A DNA stretch of 46,095 bases from Synechococcus sp. UW179A (GCF_900473965.1 NZ_UCNJ01000030.1:1-46095); one strand, 5' to 3'. Numbered from the stretch's first letter, positions 1 through 8,997 are shown. Notes: generated from the sequence alone by a model not told the origin. A program made the numbers and translations.

Positions 1-61
1 GCCTCTCGCGCAGTCCAAAAACATAACTCACTATCAACCCCTTTCGCAACTGATCAGCCGA

Positions 62-865
62 TCAAGGAAGCAGCAGCGACTCTCCCCAGGGTCTGAGGCG
101 CTCAAGTTCAGCCTGAGAGCTCGCTGCGAGTACAGGAAAACTGACATCAGCAAGATCTTGTCCAGGCGTCAGCGCCGCAGGATCTTGATCAAGCCATTGC
201 AAGGGACAATCCAATTCGCTCAAAACCAGCCAGGCTGCTGCGAGATCCCAGATCTTGGGTGTGGCCTCCAAGGCTGCCACTGTCTGTCCCATCGCCACGC
301 TGACCAGGTTGAGGCTGGCAACACCAAGCAAGCGGATTTTGCCTGGGAAAGGGTCCTCATGGCGGCGCTGCAGCACCCGGATCGCACGACTGCACAGCGA
401 CACGCAGGCACTACCAGCCTGCAGGCGGGTCTCGGGCGTAAGAGGTTTACCATTGCGCCAGGCACCTCGACCACGGATCGCCACAATCCGCTGACGCAGA
501 GATGGAATCTCCAAAAAAGCCTCGCTAGGACGCCCGTCTACAAAACGAGCCACAGAAATCGCCCAATAAGGGATTCCAGCTGCGTAATTGGTGGTGCCGT
601 CGAGAGGATCCACAACCCAGAAGGCTGAAGAAGAAGGACAAGCCTTCTCTCCCTCCTCGCTAAGGGTGAATTCACCGGGAGCCAGCTCGGACAGCCCATC
701 AACAAGGGCCTCATCGCTCCAGCGATCACAAGCGGTGATCAAGGATCCATCAGCCTTGACATCCGAAGCGATATGTCCAAAATCTTGTCTTTGCCGATCT
801 GCGACCCTGTCGAGCAGCTGATGGACTGCGAGCAACTGCTGAGGGTTAAGGAGTCTTGAGGTCAA
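62..865 (-). CDS. Inositol-monophosphatase-family phosphatase
   Basis: A soluble 267-residue Mg2+-dependent sugar- or inositol-phosphate phosphatase of the IMPase fold. The metal-binding motif WVVDPLDGTTN lies at residues 83-93, a probable metal-binding Glu lies near residue 71 in LSEEGE, and the second motif WDLAAAW lies near residue 206. Length fits the family (about 260-275). The only start before an upstream in-frame stop is TTG, 12 bp after the TolC stop, so it probably ends the uppP-led minus-strand operon. The substrate cannot be read from sequence: inositol-1-phosphate, histidinol phosphate (HisN-like) and fructose bisphosphate are all used within this family. Confidence 0.85.
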   Translation of the reverse strand: MTSRLLNPQQLLAVHQLLDRVADRQRQDFGHIASDVKADGSLITACDRWSDEALVDGLSELAPGEFTLSEEGEKACPSSSAFWVVDPLDGTTNYAAGIPYWAISVARFVDGRPSEAFLEIPSLRQRIVAIRGRGAWRNGKPLTPETRLQAGSACVSLCSRAIRVLQRRHEDPFPGKIRLLGVASLNLVSVAMGQTVAALEATPKIWDLAAAWLVLSELDCPLQWLDQDPAALTPGQDLADVSFPVLAASSQAELERLRPWGESLLLP

Positions 866-877
866 CGCGCGTCATCA

Positions 878-2587
878 TCAAGAACCGAGCAGGGAAGCTT
901 GACAGGCTGGGATGTTGGGTGAGGGCTTGATTTGGATCTGTTCAGACTCGGGTGTTTGTGCTTTGTCAGAAGGTAAGTCTTGAGGAGGACAAGCGCCGAC
1001 CTGGTCGAGTCCGGTATAGCGCCTCAACTCGGCAATCGTGATGTTGTAATCAGACAAAGCTTGGACATGGCGAGTCTGTGCTCTTGTGAGGTCTCTTTGG
1101 TTATCAACCACTTCACGCTGAGTGGTCACACCTGCAGCAAAACGAAGACGTGCAAGTCGCAAGGCTTCTCGTTGCGATAGGACCTCTCGAGAGGTTGTGC
1201 GAATGGTCTGCTGATTCGCCCTTAAATCGTAAAAGCTCTGCTCTACTTGTAAGCGAATCTCACCACGTTCATTCGCGAATTGATAAGCGCTCGCTTCAGC
1301 AGCCTGCTTTTTGCGCCGATAATCAGCTCGGGCTTTACCACCATCAAAAATATTCCAGCTTGCCGAAAGGCCAACGGTATTATCCATATTCCATCCATAA
1401 TAACTAGTGCTTAAAGAACCTTCAGATTGCTTTCCATCAAGCCGCTGTGTCGAGAAATTGTTGAAGATACTTAGGACGGGTTGCACTGCTGCCAGAGCAG
1501 CATTAGCACTGCTGTTGTTAATCGAGATATCCAGAATGAATTGATCGAGCTCTTCACGGAAGGCATAAGCCGCAATGATGCTCTCTTGCAAAGACGGCTC
1601 CCAAACGCCTACAACTTTTGATGGCGAAGCGGCCGTTGGAGTGACGTCTTGTGGCAGATCGATAATCCTGGCCAAATTGCGACGCGCTCGGACTTGCGAA
1701 TTAAGAGCTGAGATTAAGCCGTCTTGATCTCGGGCAAGTTGAGTTTCAGCTTCGAGCACTTCCAGCTTCGTTGCAACACCTGCCTGAAAACGTGATCTTG
1801 CATAACGCAAACTCAACAAAGAAGCAGCCACAGACTGCTTACTAACATCGACTTGCGAGTCATATTGCTGAAGTCTGTAATAGGCCGTGGCCACAGATAA
1901 GCGAAGATCTCTCAAAGCAATCAGATAGGCGTCACGCGCTCTCTCAAAGCTGTCACGCGCTGCTGAAATTTCGGGAACACGTGCCGGATCAATCAAGTTC
2001 CAATTCAGCGTTGCCTGGAAATTGGCTGTAGAAACTTCCGAAAAAGTGATATCCCCTTGCTCCTCCTCCAAACCAGTTGTGGGGCTCTCAACATCGGAAA
2101 CGGTGTTATCAAAAAACTGCTCTTGACTGGAGAGGTATTGAGGAAGACCGTTAGCTGTGAGATTAAGAGTTGGATACCAGCTGGAGATCGCCGCTCTCAA
2201 GCTCGACTTGGCTTGCTGTACCTCGAGAGCAACAGCCTTTAGGCTTGGACTGTTGACTTCAGCGAGCTGTTCAACTTCAGCGAGGGTAAGCGGCCTGAGC
2301 TCTCGAATCCGAACCTGATCAGGCTGATCCGGAAGCGCGAGACTTGGCGGCGAATTCAACGAATCGAGTGTCTCAGGCAGTGTTGTCGCCGCCGGAGGGA
2401 GCACCGAAGGGTCTGCCTGGGGCCGGGATCCCTTCTGTTCAATGGCCGTCGGCAGGGTGCTCTGATCGATCAGCGCAGCGCCATTGTCTGTGGTGACTTC
2501 AGAAGACTCTTGGGCGGAGGCAACCCCTGCGATGTGGGAGGGCACGATGCCTGCAATCAGAAGAAGGCTTGCAGCTGTCCGACGCAC
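878..2587 (-). CDS. TolC-family outer-membrane efflux protein
   Basis: A probable trimeric outer-membrane channel for type I secretion or multidrug efflux. An N-terminal signal peptide ends near residue 25 (GVASAQ). A Pro-rich linker (about residues 30-95) follows, then two OEP repeats with long alpha-helical, Gln/Arg/Ala-rich segments such as LRDLRLSVATAYYRLQQYDS and the repeat-2 equivalent RLQVEQSFYDLRANQQTIR. At 569 residues it is longer than E. coli TolC (about 490), mostly through the linker. The start is GTG. It sits between the PDZ/radical-SAM gene (24 bp) and the IMPase gene (12 bp). The interior is unusually A+T-rich: 20 G/C of 60 in 1381-1440. No inner-membrane or adaptor partner is encoded beside it. 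Confidence 0.88.
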   Translation of the reverse strand: MRRTAASLLLIAGIVPSHIAGVASAQESSEVTTDNGAALIDQSTLPTAIEQKGSRPQADPSVLPPAATTLPETLDSLNSPPSLALPDQPDQVRIRELRPLTLAEVEQLAEVNSPSLKAVALEVQQAKSSLRAAISSWYPTLNLTANGLPQYLSSQEQFFDNTVSDVESPTTGLEEEQGDITFSEVSTANFQATLNWNLIDPARVPEISAARDSFERARDAYLIALRDLRLSVATAYYRLQQYDSQVDVSKQSVAASLLSLRYARSRFQAGVATKLEVLEAETQLARDQDGLISALNSQVRARRNLARIIDLPQDVTPTAASPSKVVGVWEPSLQESIIAAYAFREELDQFILDISINNSSANAALAAVQPVLSIFNNFSTQRLDGKQSEGSLSTSYYGWNMDNTVGLSASWNIFDGGKARADYRRKKQAAEASAYQFANERGEIRLQVEQSFYDLRANQQTIRTTSREVLSQREALRLARLRFAAGVTTQREVVDNQRDLTRAQTRHVQALSDYNITIAELRRYTGLDQVGACPPQDLPSDKAQTPESEQIQIKPSPNIPACQASLLGS

Positions 2588-2611
2588 ATCAAAACCTGAG
2601 CTTGGCGGAGC

Positions 2612-4009
2612 TTAGGTGGTTTTTTCTGGATCTCCGAGCACTGCAGCCACGATGTCAGCTGCTCCATGCACGATCCGAATCGGGACAGGAAGTTGCGCCT
2701 GAACCTGATCCAGAGTCATGTCATCAAGGAAGACAGGCTGCCCCTGCCGCAACATCACCGATGGCAGCAGCAACTGATCCCCCAGGTCCTGATCCTTAAG
2801 GCCATCCAACAGATCCTGACCAGTCAGAAGACCAGTGACCACCTGATCCTGTCCCCAGTAGGGACTGGGAAGACCATGCATCTGCAGGGTGACGCCATCA
2901 ATTCTGTTGAGACGCTCTGTGACTGTCTCCAGAGCTTTGTCCACAAGACGACCTACCACCCAACTGGTGCGTCGTGGCTCAGCCACACGCTCTGGCAGTG
3001 ATTCCGTGGCCTTATCCAACGACTCGAGAAACGCCCGGATCGTTCCTACACCATTTTCCTGCTGCGGAAGATCCTCATAGCTGACGCGCGGAGGAAGTTG
3101 ACGGCCTGCAATCAGATACCACTCATCCGACAACCAAACAAATCGACTGCCGAATCGCCCTTGGAACTCAGACTGGAGCGGTTCCACTGCGTCAATCACC
3201 CGCCTGGCATCTTCAGGGGTGACAGCCCGTAACCCATCACCAGGGGGGCGGAAACGAGTCAGCCCAACAGGTACCACTGCCGCTGAAAGCACGGCAGGCC
3301 ACTCAACACCAGTAAAACGCGCGAGATCGCGAAGGGTCTTAAGGAGTGCCTCACCATCATTAAGACCGGGGCACACCACCACCTGAGCGTGAATCTGCAA
3401 CTTGCGCTGCGCAAACCACTCCAGCTGCTTCAGCAGCTTTCCTGCTCTTGGATTCTCCAGAAGTGTGGATCGCAGATCGGGATCTGTTGCATGCACAGAC
3501 ACGAAAAGCGGTGTCAGCCGTTGCTGCTCAATCCGCTCCCAATCGGCATCAGCCAGGTTGGTGAGAGTGAGATAGGAGCCGTAAAGAAAGCTGAGTCGAT
3601 AATCGTCATCCTTGAGATAAAGACTGTCCCGATGGCCCGGCGGCTGCTGATCGATGAAGCAGAAGGAGCAACGATTGGTGCATTGACGAAGGCCGTCGAA
3701 GAGAGCTTCGGTGAAAGCCAGCCCCAAACCATCGTCCGCATCCTTCTCCAACTCGACGCTATGCAGCGCACCTGCGCTGTCACGAACCTCGAGCGTCAGC
3801 TCCTCCTCAACAATGAGATAGCGGTAATCAATGAGATCGCGGGGGCGCACACCATTGATGCTCAGTAGCTGATCCCCTGGCTCAAATCCCAGTTCCTCTC
3901 CAATCGACCCTGACTCAACTGAGGCAACGACCGCAGGTTCAGGTTGTCGTGAGGGGCTTGCAGGATCCAGAGCCGTGACAGCAACCCCTGCGGAAGGCTC
4001 ATTCCACAC
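2612..4009 (-). CDS. PDZ-domain radical-SAM/DUF512 protein (TIGR03279 type)
   Basis: A 465-residue protein with an N-terminal PDZ-like segment (about residues 27-85; GSIGEELGFEPGDQLLSING), a radical-SAM cluster CTNRCSFC (Cys110, Cys114, Cys117) followed by FIDQQPPGHRDSLY, and a C-terminal DUF512 region. This matches the cyanobacterial family named as a putative FeS-containing oxidoreductase (TIGR03279). Its reaction and substrate are unknown. A PDZ domain suggests it docks on a protein C-terminus or a membrane partner. The start is GTG, 19 bp after the uppP stop. The gene order uppP > this > TolC hints at an envelope-linked role, which is inference. Confidence 0.88.
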   Translation of the reverse strand: MWNEPSAGVAVTALDPASPSRQPEPAVVASVESGSIGEELGFEPGDQLLSINGVRPRDLIDYRYLIVEEELTLEVRDSAGALHSVELEKDADDGLGLAFTEALFDGLRQCTNRCSFCFIDQQPPGHRDSLYLKDDDYRLSFLYGSYLTLTNLADADWERIEQQRLTPLFVSVHATDPDLRSTLLENPRAGKLLKQLEWFAQRKLQIHAQVVVCPGLNDGEALLKTLRDLARFTGVEWPAVLSAAVVPVGLTRFRPPGDGLRAVTPEDARRVIDAVEPLQSEFQGRFGSRFVWLSDEWYLIAGRQLPPRVSYEDLPQQENGVGTIRAFLESLDKATESLPERVAEPRRTSWVVGRLVDKALETVTERLNRIDGVTLQMHGLPSPYWGQDQVVTGLLTGQDLLDGLKDQDLGDQLLLPSVMLRQGQPVFLDDMTLDQVQAQLPVPIRIVHGAADIVAAVLGDPEKTT

Positions 4010-4028
4010 ATCAAGGAGGCAACTGTTA

Positions 4029-4877
4029 TCAGTTTGGGACGGCGGCCGACCACCACACCAGCAGCAACACTCCGAAAAGGAGTCTGTAGATCACGAAAAT
4101 CCAGGTGCTGTGACGTTGCAGATACTTCAACAGCCAGTCGATGGCCAACCAGGAGACCACAGCTGCAGAAAAAATACCGATTAAAAGGGGGAGCGCACCG
4201 CCAGCGCTGGGCTCACTGAAAGCATCCTTTAACTGCACTAAACCAGCCAGGGTGATGGCTGGAATTCCCAGCAGAAACGAAAATCGGGCCGCATCCGGAC
4301 GCTTCCAGCTGTCAAACAGCGAGGCGGTGAGGGTGCTTCCCGATCGGGAAACCCCAGGGATCAGGGCAAGCACCTGAGCGAGTCCCACCACCAGGCCATC
4401 ACGCCCTTGCACCTGGTCGAGTCGCTTGAGGCGCGGGCCAAGCTTCTCTGCCAGAGCCAGCAGCAAAGCCATCACAATCGACACAACGGCGATAACCGGT
4501 TCGCTGCGCAGTGGAGACGTCTCATAACCGGGCCAGAACACTTTGATGCCAAGCCCCACCACCAGGATCGGCACGGTGCCAATGGCCATCGCAATCCCCA
4601 GGCGAGCTTCGGGCTCCCGCCACTGCCCTCTGCGTAGGGCATCACTAATTCCCTTCCAAACCCCAGCGAGATCCTCTCGGAAGTAACCGATGACCGCCAC
4701 GATGCTGCCCAGCTGGATGACGGCAGTGGCCGACACGCCGGGATCCTGCCAACCGGCCAGGGCAGGCACCACCTTCAGATGTGCCGTACTGCTGATTGGC
4801 AAAAACTCAGTCAGGCCCTGAACGACACCCAGAACAACATTTCTCCAAATGGCCTCGAGTAGTCCGGGTTCTGACAC
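4029..4877 (-). CDS. uppP: Undecaprenyl-diphosphatase (BacA/UppP)
   Basis: An integral membrane phosphatase that converts undecaprenyl diphosphate to the monophosphate, recycling the lipid carrier for peptidoglycan and other envelope polymers. At 282 residues its length is typical. The N-terminal signature GLTEFLPISSTAHL contains the conserved Glu and the Ser/Thr-rich catalytic stretch. The second conserved segment, GVSRSGSTLTASLF (near residue 175), contains the catalytic Arg. About eight hydrophobic helices are apparent. The start is GTG (MSEPGLLEAIW). It leads the minus-strand run and is divergent from the DUF3120 gene; a 7-bp inverted repeat (4882-4908) lies just upstream of its start. 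Confidence 0.95.
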   Translation of the reverse strand: MSEPGLLEAIWRNVVLGVVQGLTEFLPISSTAHLKVVPALAGWQDPGVSATAVIQLGSIVAVIGYFREDLAGVWKGISDALRRGQWREPEARLGIAMAIGTVPILVVGLGIKVFWPGYETSPLRSEPVIAVVSIVMALLLALAEKLGPRLKRLDQVQGRDGLVVGLAQVLALIPGVSRSGSTLTASLFDSWKRPDAARFSFLLGIPAITLAGLVQLKDAFSEPSAGGALPLLIGIFSAAVVSWLAIDWLLKYLQRHSTWIFVIYRLLFGVLLLVWWSAAVPN

Positions 4878-4881
4878 CTCT

Positions 4882-4908
4882 GCGTCCTGAACACAAGTTT
4901 GAGGACGC
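4882..4908. repeat. Inverted repeat in the uppP/DUF3120 divergent spacer
   Basis: GCGTCCT at 4882-4888 is matched exactly by AGGACGC at 4902-4908 with a 13-base loop. It lies 5 bp upstream of the uppP start codon on the minus strand. It could be an mRNA-leader hairpin or an operator. No T-run follows on either strand, so it is not a convincing terminator. Confidence 0.35.
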
Positions 4909-5018
4909 TATCGCCAGCCCCAACACCGGATGACATCAGACACCTCACAAAAACGCTCAATCAGGCGCAAATCTTCTAAGGTCACAGTCCTTTCTTCACA
5001 TACAGCGGGGGTGGATCG

Positions 5019-5750
5019 TTGTTCAGTGGGCTGATACGCAACCAAGCCCTTGCTGAGCCGGTCCAGCCGATTGCTCTTGGGATAGCCGGACTGCCTTTTT
5101 GGGCATCCATGCTGGTGGTGTTGCCTGTCTTTGTGCAGGCTCCTTGGGTACGACAACAACCCTTCAGCTCCTGCCTGTTCGGCCTAGTCCTCCTTTCAGC
5201 GGGCGTGATTACCAATGCGATTGCACCCAACAAATGGAAGGAGCTAGGTGCACTTTTGGTTGGCTTCAGTGGAAGCTGGCTGGCTGGCAGCCTGTTCTGG
5301 GGGTGGTTAGCGAGTCATCCACTGCTGCACCTTCCTATTGAAGCTTTTGCATTGCCTCTGGCGATCACCGGTCTGCAAACGCGATGGCGACTTGGCTGCG
5401 CCTTTTATCTGGCCTCGCTTCTGGGCACAGCTTTCACCGATCTGGCCATGGCACTCACAGGTGTCATGGCCCTTTGGCCTGCGGTGATTGGAGCTTCCGC
5501 GTCAGAAGCGACTTTGCTGCTTCAGGACGCTGCTGCATTCGTGTTGAGGCCAAGTTCTCTGCTGACGGTGGTTACAGCAGGAGCAATCATCCTCCAGCTC
5601 GTTCAGCACTGCAGACATCGCAGCAGCCTGTCAGCCGCGACTGACAAGTCCTGGTCTGTAGCGGCTGCAGTGCTGTTCACAACTCTCGTGATTGACGGAT
5701 TGTTTCTGTCGCTGTCTCTGCTTGCACCAGAACTCAGCGGCTTGGTCTGA
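5019..5750 (+). CDS. DUF3120 multispanning membrane protein
   Basis: A 243-residue cyanobacterial membrane protein of unknown function. About six to seven hydrophobic helices are visible, beginning at LPFWASMLVVLPVFVQAPWVR, with a further run at the C-terminus (SVAAAVLFTTLVIDGLFLSLSLLA). The APWVR segment at the first loop and the overall length match the DUF3120 family as I remember it. No in-frame ATG exists before the first helix, so a TTG at the N-terminus is the best available start. It lies upstream of psbU in the same direction but 117 bp away, so it is probably not cotranscribed. No motif suggests an enzymatic activity. Confidence 0.75.
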   Translation: MFSGLIRNQALAEPVQPIALGIAGLPFWASMLVVLPVFVQAPWVRQQPFSSCLFGLVLLSAGVITNAIAPNKWKELGALLVGFSGSWLAGSLFWGWLASHPLLHLPIEAFALPLAITGLQTRWRLGCAFYLASLLGTAFTDLAMALTGVMALWPAVIGASASEATLLLQDAAAFVLRPSSLLTVVTAGAIILQLVQHCRHRSSLSAATDKSWSVAAAVLFTTLVIDGLFLSLSLLAPELSGLV

Positions 5751-5867
5751 AACGAACTGCAAAAAACTGCGACCCCTTGCATCGGATCAAGGCAATGGCA
5801 CTTGTATGGTTTGCAAGCCGGCCACGCCGGTAATCATCCCGTTCCGATCTTCTAAACGGAGAGTTCC

Positions 5868-6245
5868 ATGAAGCGTCTGCTGTCCTGGCTGACAGGCATT
5901 CTTGTGATGGCAGGCCTGCTGATGGGCCTGCTGCTACCCGCGAGCGTTCAGGCTGCTGACATCCGCAACGTGGCTGACGACAAGATCGCAGAGCGTGGCG
6001 AAAAGGTGGATCTGAACAATTCCTCCGTGCGTCGTTTCCAGCAGTTCCCTGGCATGTATCCGACCCTCGCCGGCAAGATCGTGCTGGGTGGGCCCTACGA
6101 GAGCGTTAACGATGTTCTTTCCCTTGATCTCACAGATCGGCAGAAAGAGCTGTTCGAGAAATATCGCGACAATTTCACCGTCACAGAACCATCGATTGCT
6201 CTCAACGAGGGTTTCGATCGGATCAATGATGGCCAGTACCGCTGA
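5868..6245 (+). CDS. psbU: Photosystem II 12 kDa extrinsic protein PsbU
   Basis: A lumenal subunit that stabilises the Mn4CaO5 cluster and protects PSII. Its 125 residues comprise a Sec/thylakoid signal peptide (about residues 1-29, ending ASVQA) and a mature domain with a double helix-hairpin-helix fold. The mature part has the family segments KVDLNNSSVRRFQQFPGMYP and the C-terminal RINDGQYR. GGAG lies 6 bases before the ATG. A possible -10 TATGGT lies at 5805-5810 without a clear -35. The gene is monocistronic, closed by a strong hairpin terminator at 6299-6327. Retention of psbU argues for Synechococcus over most Prochlorococcus. Confidence 0.97.
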   Translation: MKRLLSWLTGILVMAGLLMGLLLPASVQAADIRNVADDKIAERGEKVDLNNSSVRRFQQFPGMYPTLAGKIVLGGPYESVNDVLSLDLTDRQKELFEKYRDNFTVTEPSIALNEGFDRINDGQYR

Positions 6246-6298
6246 GGCAGCTCTCTGAAAACGCCGATCGCCACTGATTGGATTGCTTGGATTGCGCT

Positions 6299-6327
6299 AA
6301 AACCGCCGGACAACCCGGCGGTTTTTT
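6299..6327 (+). terminator. Rho-independent terminator after psbU
   Basis: AACCGCCGG pairs with CCGGCGGTT around a short ACAAC-type loop and is followed directly by a T6 run. It lies 54 bp after the psbU stop and ends 9 bp before the nadB ATG, so it separates the two transcription units, or attenuates read-through into nadB. Confidence 0.88.
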
Positions 6328-6336
6328 GGTGCTGAA

Positions 6337-8022
6337 ATGAAACCCTCTAGCCCTGGCAGCGAAACCATCCCCTCAGGTCCCTGGGATGTGGTGGTGGTTG
6401 GCGCCGGGGCCGCAGGCCTGATGACCTGTCTTGAACTGCCGGTCGGATTGCGAGTGCTGCTGGTCAATCGCAACACCAGCCGGCGCTCATCAAGCCGATG
6501 GGCCCAGGGCGGAATCGCGTCCGTCACCCGTCGCGATGACAACAGCGGCAGCCACGCGACAGACACAATCCACGCCGGAGCGGGTCTTTGCGACGGCGAT
6601 TCCGTCCGCCTTCTCGTTGAACAGGCTCCGCAGTGTGTCGACAGGCTGCTCGAGCTGGGGATGGATTTTGATCGAAACAACGACGGGAGCCTGGCCACCA
6701 CCCTCGAAGCTGCGCACAGTCATCATCGAGTGCTGCATGTCCAGGACCGAACCGGCCATGCGCTGGTGGATGTGCTTCGGCAGCACGCGGAGCAGAGGCC
6801 TGGATTGCTGCATCGCAGAGGTGTTCGCGTTAGCCAGCTCTGGGTGGAGAACGGGCGCTGCTGCGGCGTGCAGGTTTTGGACGGGTTCAGGCTGCAATGG
6901 ATTCGATCCAGAGCAGTGGTTCTGGCCACCGGAGGCGGAGGTCACCTCTATACCAACACCACCAATCCCGCTCAAGCCGCAGGAGAGGGAATCGCCCTGG
7001 CCTGGGCTGCCGGGGCCGCGGTTGAAGATCTCGAGTTCGTTCAGTTTCATCCGACTGCTCTGAAGCTTCCTGGAGCTCCCTGCTTTCTGATCTCCGAGGC
7101 AGTGCGTGGAGAAGGAGGACGACTCGTGGACGCAGCAGGCAACAGTCCGGTCACTGACCTGCCAGGGGCTGATCTTGCCCCCAGAGACCAGGTCAGCCGT
7201 GCACTGTTGAAAAGCATGCGCCTCCAGGACATCGACCACGTCGGCCTGGACCTTTCAGGGATCCCCCGCGACCAAGCTGAGCGCCGCTTTCCAACAATTC
7301 TTGAGCAGTGCCGCAACCACAATCTCAATCCTCTTGAGCAACCAATCCCCGTCGCGCCTGCAGCCCATTACTGGATGGGAGGCGTAGCAACCGACCTCAA
7401 TGCCGCCACATCGCTGCCAGGCCTCTACGCCGTAGGTGAGGTGGCCTGCACCGGGCTGCACGGTGCCAATCGTCTGGCCAGTAACTCACTGATGGAATGC
7501 CTAGTCTTCGCACGCCAACTGGGAGCGATCGACCTACCTGCAGTTTCAAAAGACGACAAAGAACAATGGAGGGATCAGAGGGACGCAACCAGCACCAGCC
7601 AAACCAATGCCCGCAGCAGTATCAGCATCGGGGAGCTCACACGCAGCATCGAACAGCTAAGTGATCAGTGCTGGGATGTGGCCGGAGTTAATCGCTCTAG
7701 AGCGGGGATGCAGACACTGCTGAGGTTGACCAGGAGGGCCATGAGCCCGCTGGAACATGAAGTGCTGCTGTGTATGGTCAACCGCCAATCCCATCAGCAA
7801 CAGATCGAGCTGGAGGAGCCAAGCCGCCAGGAACTCAACCTGCTGCTTGATCTGATCCATCGCCAGCGCACCACTGCTTTGCTCCTGGAGGCCTGTCTAT
7901 TCAGAACTGAAAGTCGGGGAGGGCATTTCCGCAGCGATGCACCCTGTTCCCTACCCCAGTGGCGCCGTCACAGTCGACAGCTCAGAGGAGAAGGGATCAA
8001 AACCCGCAGCGTCACTGAATAA
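6337..8022 (+). CDS. nadB: L-aspartate oxidase (NadB)
   Basis: A FAD enzyme that oxidises L-aspartate to iminoaspartate, the first step of de novo NAD synthesis. Its 561 residues open with the dinucleotide-binding fold DVVVVGAGAAGLMTCLEL. The family blocks follow in order: SSRWAQGGIA, HHRVLHVQDRTGHALVDVL, VLATGGGGHLYTNTTNP, EFVQFHPTAL, SEAVRGEGGRL, HYWMGGVATDLN and GLHGANRLASNSLMECLVF. The C-terminal helical domain carries the usual Arg-rich end. HYWMGGV and the SEAVRGEGG loop fit aspartate oxidase rather than SdhA/FrdA. NadA and NadC are not adjacent. It is convergent with the VKOR gene across a 33-bp spacer that shows no terminator. Confidence 0.96.
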   Translation: MKPSSPGSETIPSGPWDVVVVGAGAAGLMTCLELPVGLRVLLVNRNTSRRSSSRWAQGGIASVTRRDDNSGSHATDTIHAGAGLCDGDSVRLLVEQAPQCVDRLLELGMDFDRNNDGSLATTLEAAHSHHRVLHVQDRTGHALVDVLRQHAEQRPGLLHRRGVRVSQLWVENGRCCGVQVLDGFRLQWIRSRAVVLATGGGGHLYTNTTNPAQAAGEGIALAWAAGAAVEDLEFVQFHPTALKLPGAPCFLISEAVRGEGGRLVDAAGNSPVTDLPGADLAPRDQVSRALLKSMRLQDIDHVGLDLSGIPRDQAERRFPTILEQCRNHNLNPLEQPIPVAPAAHYWMGGVATDLNAATSLPGLYAVGEVACTGLHGANRLASNSLMECLVFARQLGAIDLPAVSKDDKEQWRDQRDATSTSQTNARSSISIGELTRSIEQLSDQCWDVAGVNRSRAGMQTLLRLTRRAMSPLEHEVLLCMVNRQSHQQQIELEEPSRQELNLLLDLIHRQRTTALLLEACLFRTESRGGHFRSDAPCSLPQWRRHSRQLRGEGIKTRSVTE

Positions 8023-8055
8023 CTGACTTGCCGTCTCAACGGTGGGCCAGGAAGC

Positions 8056-8997
8056 TCAGAAGTTGGTGTCTCCCTTAAAGCCTGATAGGCCTGCCAGCGT
8101 TTTCAGATCTTTGACACCTGAATCAAGTTTGCCGTTGATCTCCCAGGTGGGGAAACCCTCGATCTTCTTGCTCTGGCAGAGGGCGCGTTGACTGTTCTGA
8201 CCATCCGGGGCACATTCAACGACGGTGAGCTTTTTGGCAGCTTCCAGACCGAAGTCCTCCTTCTGCTCATGGCAGTGAGGACACCAGTAAGCGCTGTACA
8301 TAACAGCTCCTGTGGCGGTGAGATGTTCAGCCAGCGCCACCTTGGCAGGAGTGCTTTCGGTGGTCACAAGAGGAGGCGCACCAGGGCCAGTCACAGCAGC
8401 CTCCGGCCGGTCAGGGTCCAAAACCGAGGCCCAAATCAAACTGCCGAGCAACACAGCCAGAGCTAGGAGAATGCCGCGGAAGAACAGCTGAGAGGGGTCG
8501 TCCCATCCACCGCCGATCACGCAAAGGATCAGCAGCAAAATCGACAAGGTCGCTGAGAGCACGCAGAAGAAACAGAAGGCCTGAATCTTGAAGACCATCA
8601 AGCCCAGCAGCACCAAGCTGAAGACAGCCATCCCAAGAGAAACAGCGAACAGTCCCCACCAGGTGCGCCGGGACAGATCACTGCGGTTCTCCATCAATCC
8701 TGGGAGTAAAGGCACAAGGGCCATCACCAGAACGGCGAGGTAAGCCAGCAGACCGGCAAAGGACAAAGGGATGACGACGGCATCCGTCTGGGCAAGGGTT
8801 CCCCAGGGACTGTTCAGGACCTTGTCGCAACCACCACCGCCCATCGGGCAAATGAGGTCACCGAGCATCCCCCAACGCTTCAGCGTGATCGAACCGGTAT
8901 CGATCACCCCGACGGTTGCCAGCACCGCCATGCTGATGCGTGCCCATTTGAAGCCCTGGTCCTGACGACGTCGGCTGGTGAGTCGGGTGGTGCCCAT
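8056..8997 (-). CDS. VKOR-thioredoxin fusion, disulfide-bond forming membrane protein
   Basis: A bacterial vitamin K epoxide reductase homologue fused to a thioredoxin-like domain. It makes disulfides in exported or lumenal proteins by passing electrons to quinone. From the chosen ATG it is 313 residues, with about five membrane helices, loop cysteines Cys50 and Cys57 (CPMGGGGC), the active-site CFFC at 142-145, and the Trx CPHC motif at 239-242. An open frame extends 27 codons upstream, but that stretch is polar and passes toward the divergent rimO start, so the internal ATG (MGTTRLTSRRR) is preferred. In cyanobacteria and plants this fusion (LTO1-like) supports photosystem assembly. Confidence 0.92.
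   Translation of the reverse strand: MGTTRLTSRRRQDQGFKWARISMAVLATVGVIDTGSITLKRWGMLGDLICPMGGGGCDKVLNSPWGTLAQTDAVVIPLSFAGLLAYLAVLVMALVPLLPGLMENRSDLSRRTWWGLFAVSLGMAVFSLVLLGLMVFKIQAFCFFCVLSATLSILLLILCVIGGGWDDPSQLFFRGILLALAVLLGSLIWASVLDPDRPEAAVTGPGAPPLVTTESTPAKVALAEHLTATGAVMYSAYWCPHCHEQKEDFGLEAAKKLTVVECAPDGQNSQRALCQSKKIEGFPTWEINGKLDSGVKDLKTLAGLSGFKGDTNF

Noticed and set aside
6490-7239. 249-codon open frame antisense to nadB
   Set aside because: Shadow of nadB; no SD, no recognisable domain, and overlaps all conserved NadB blocks.
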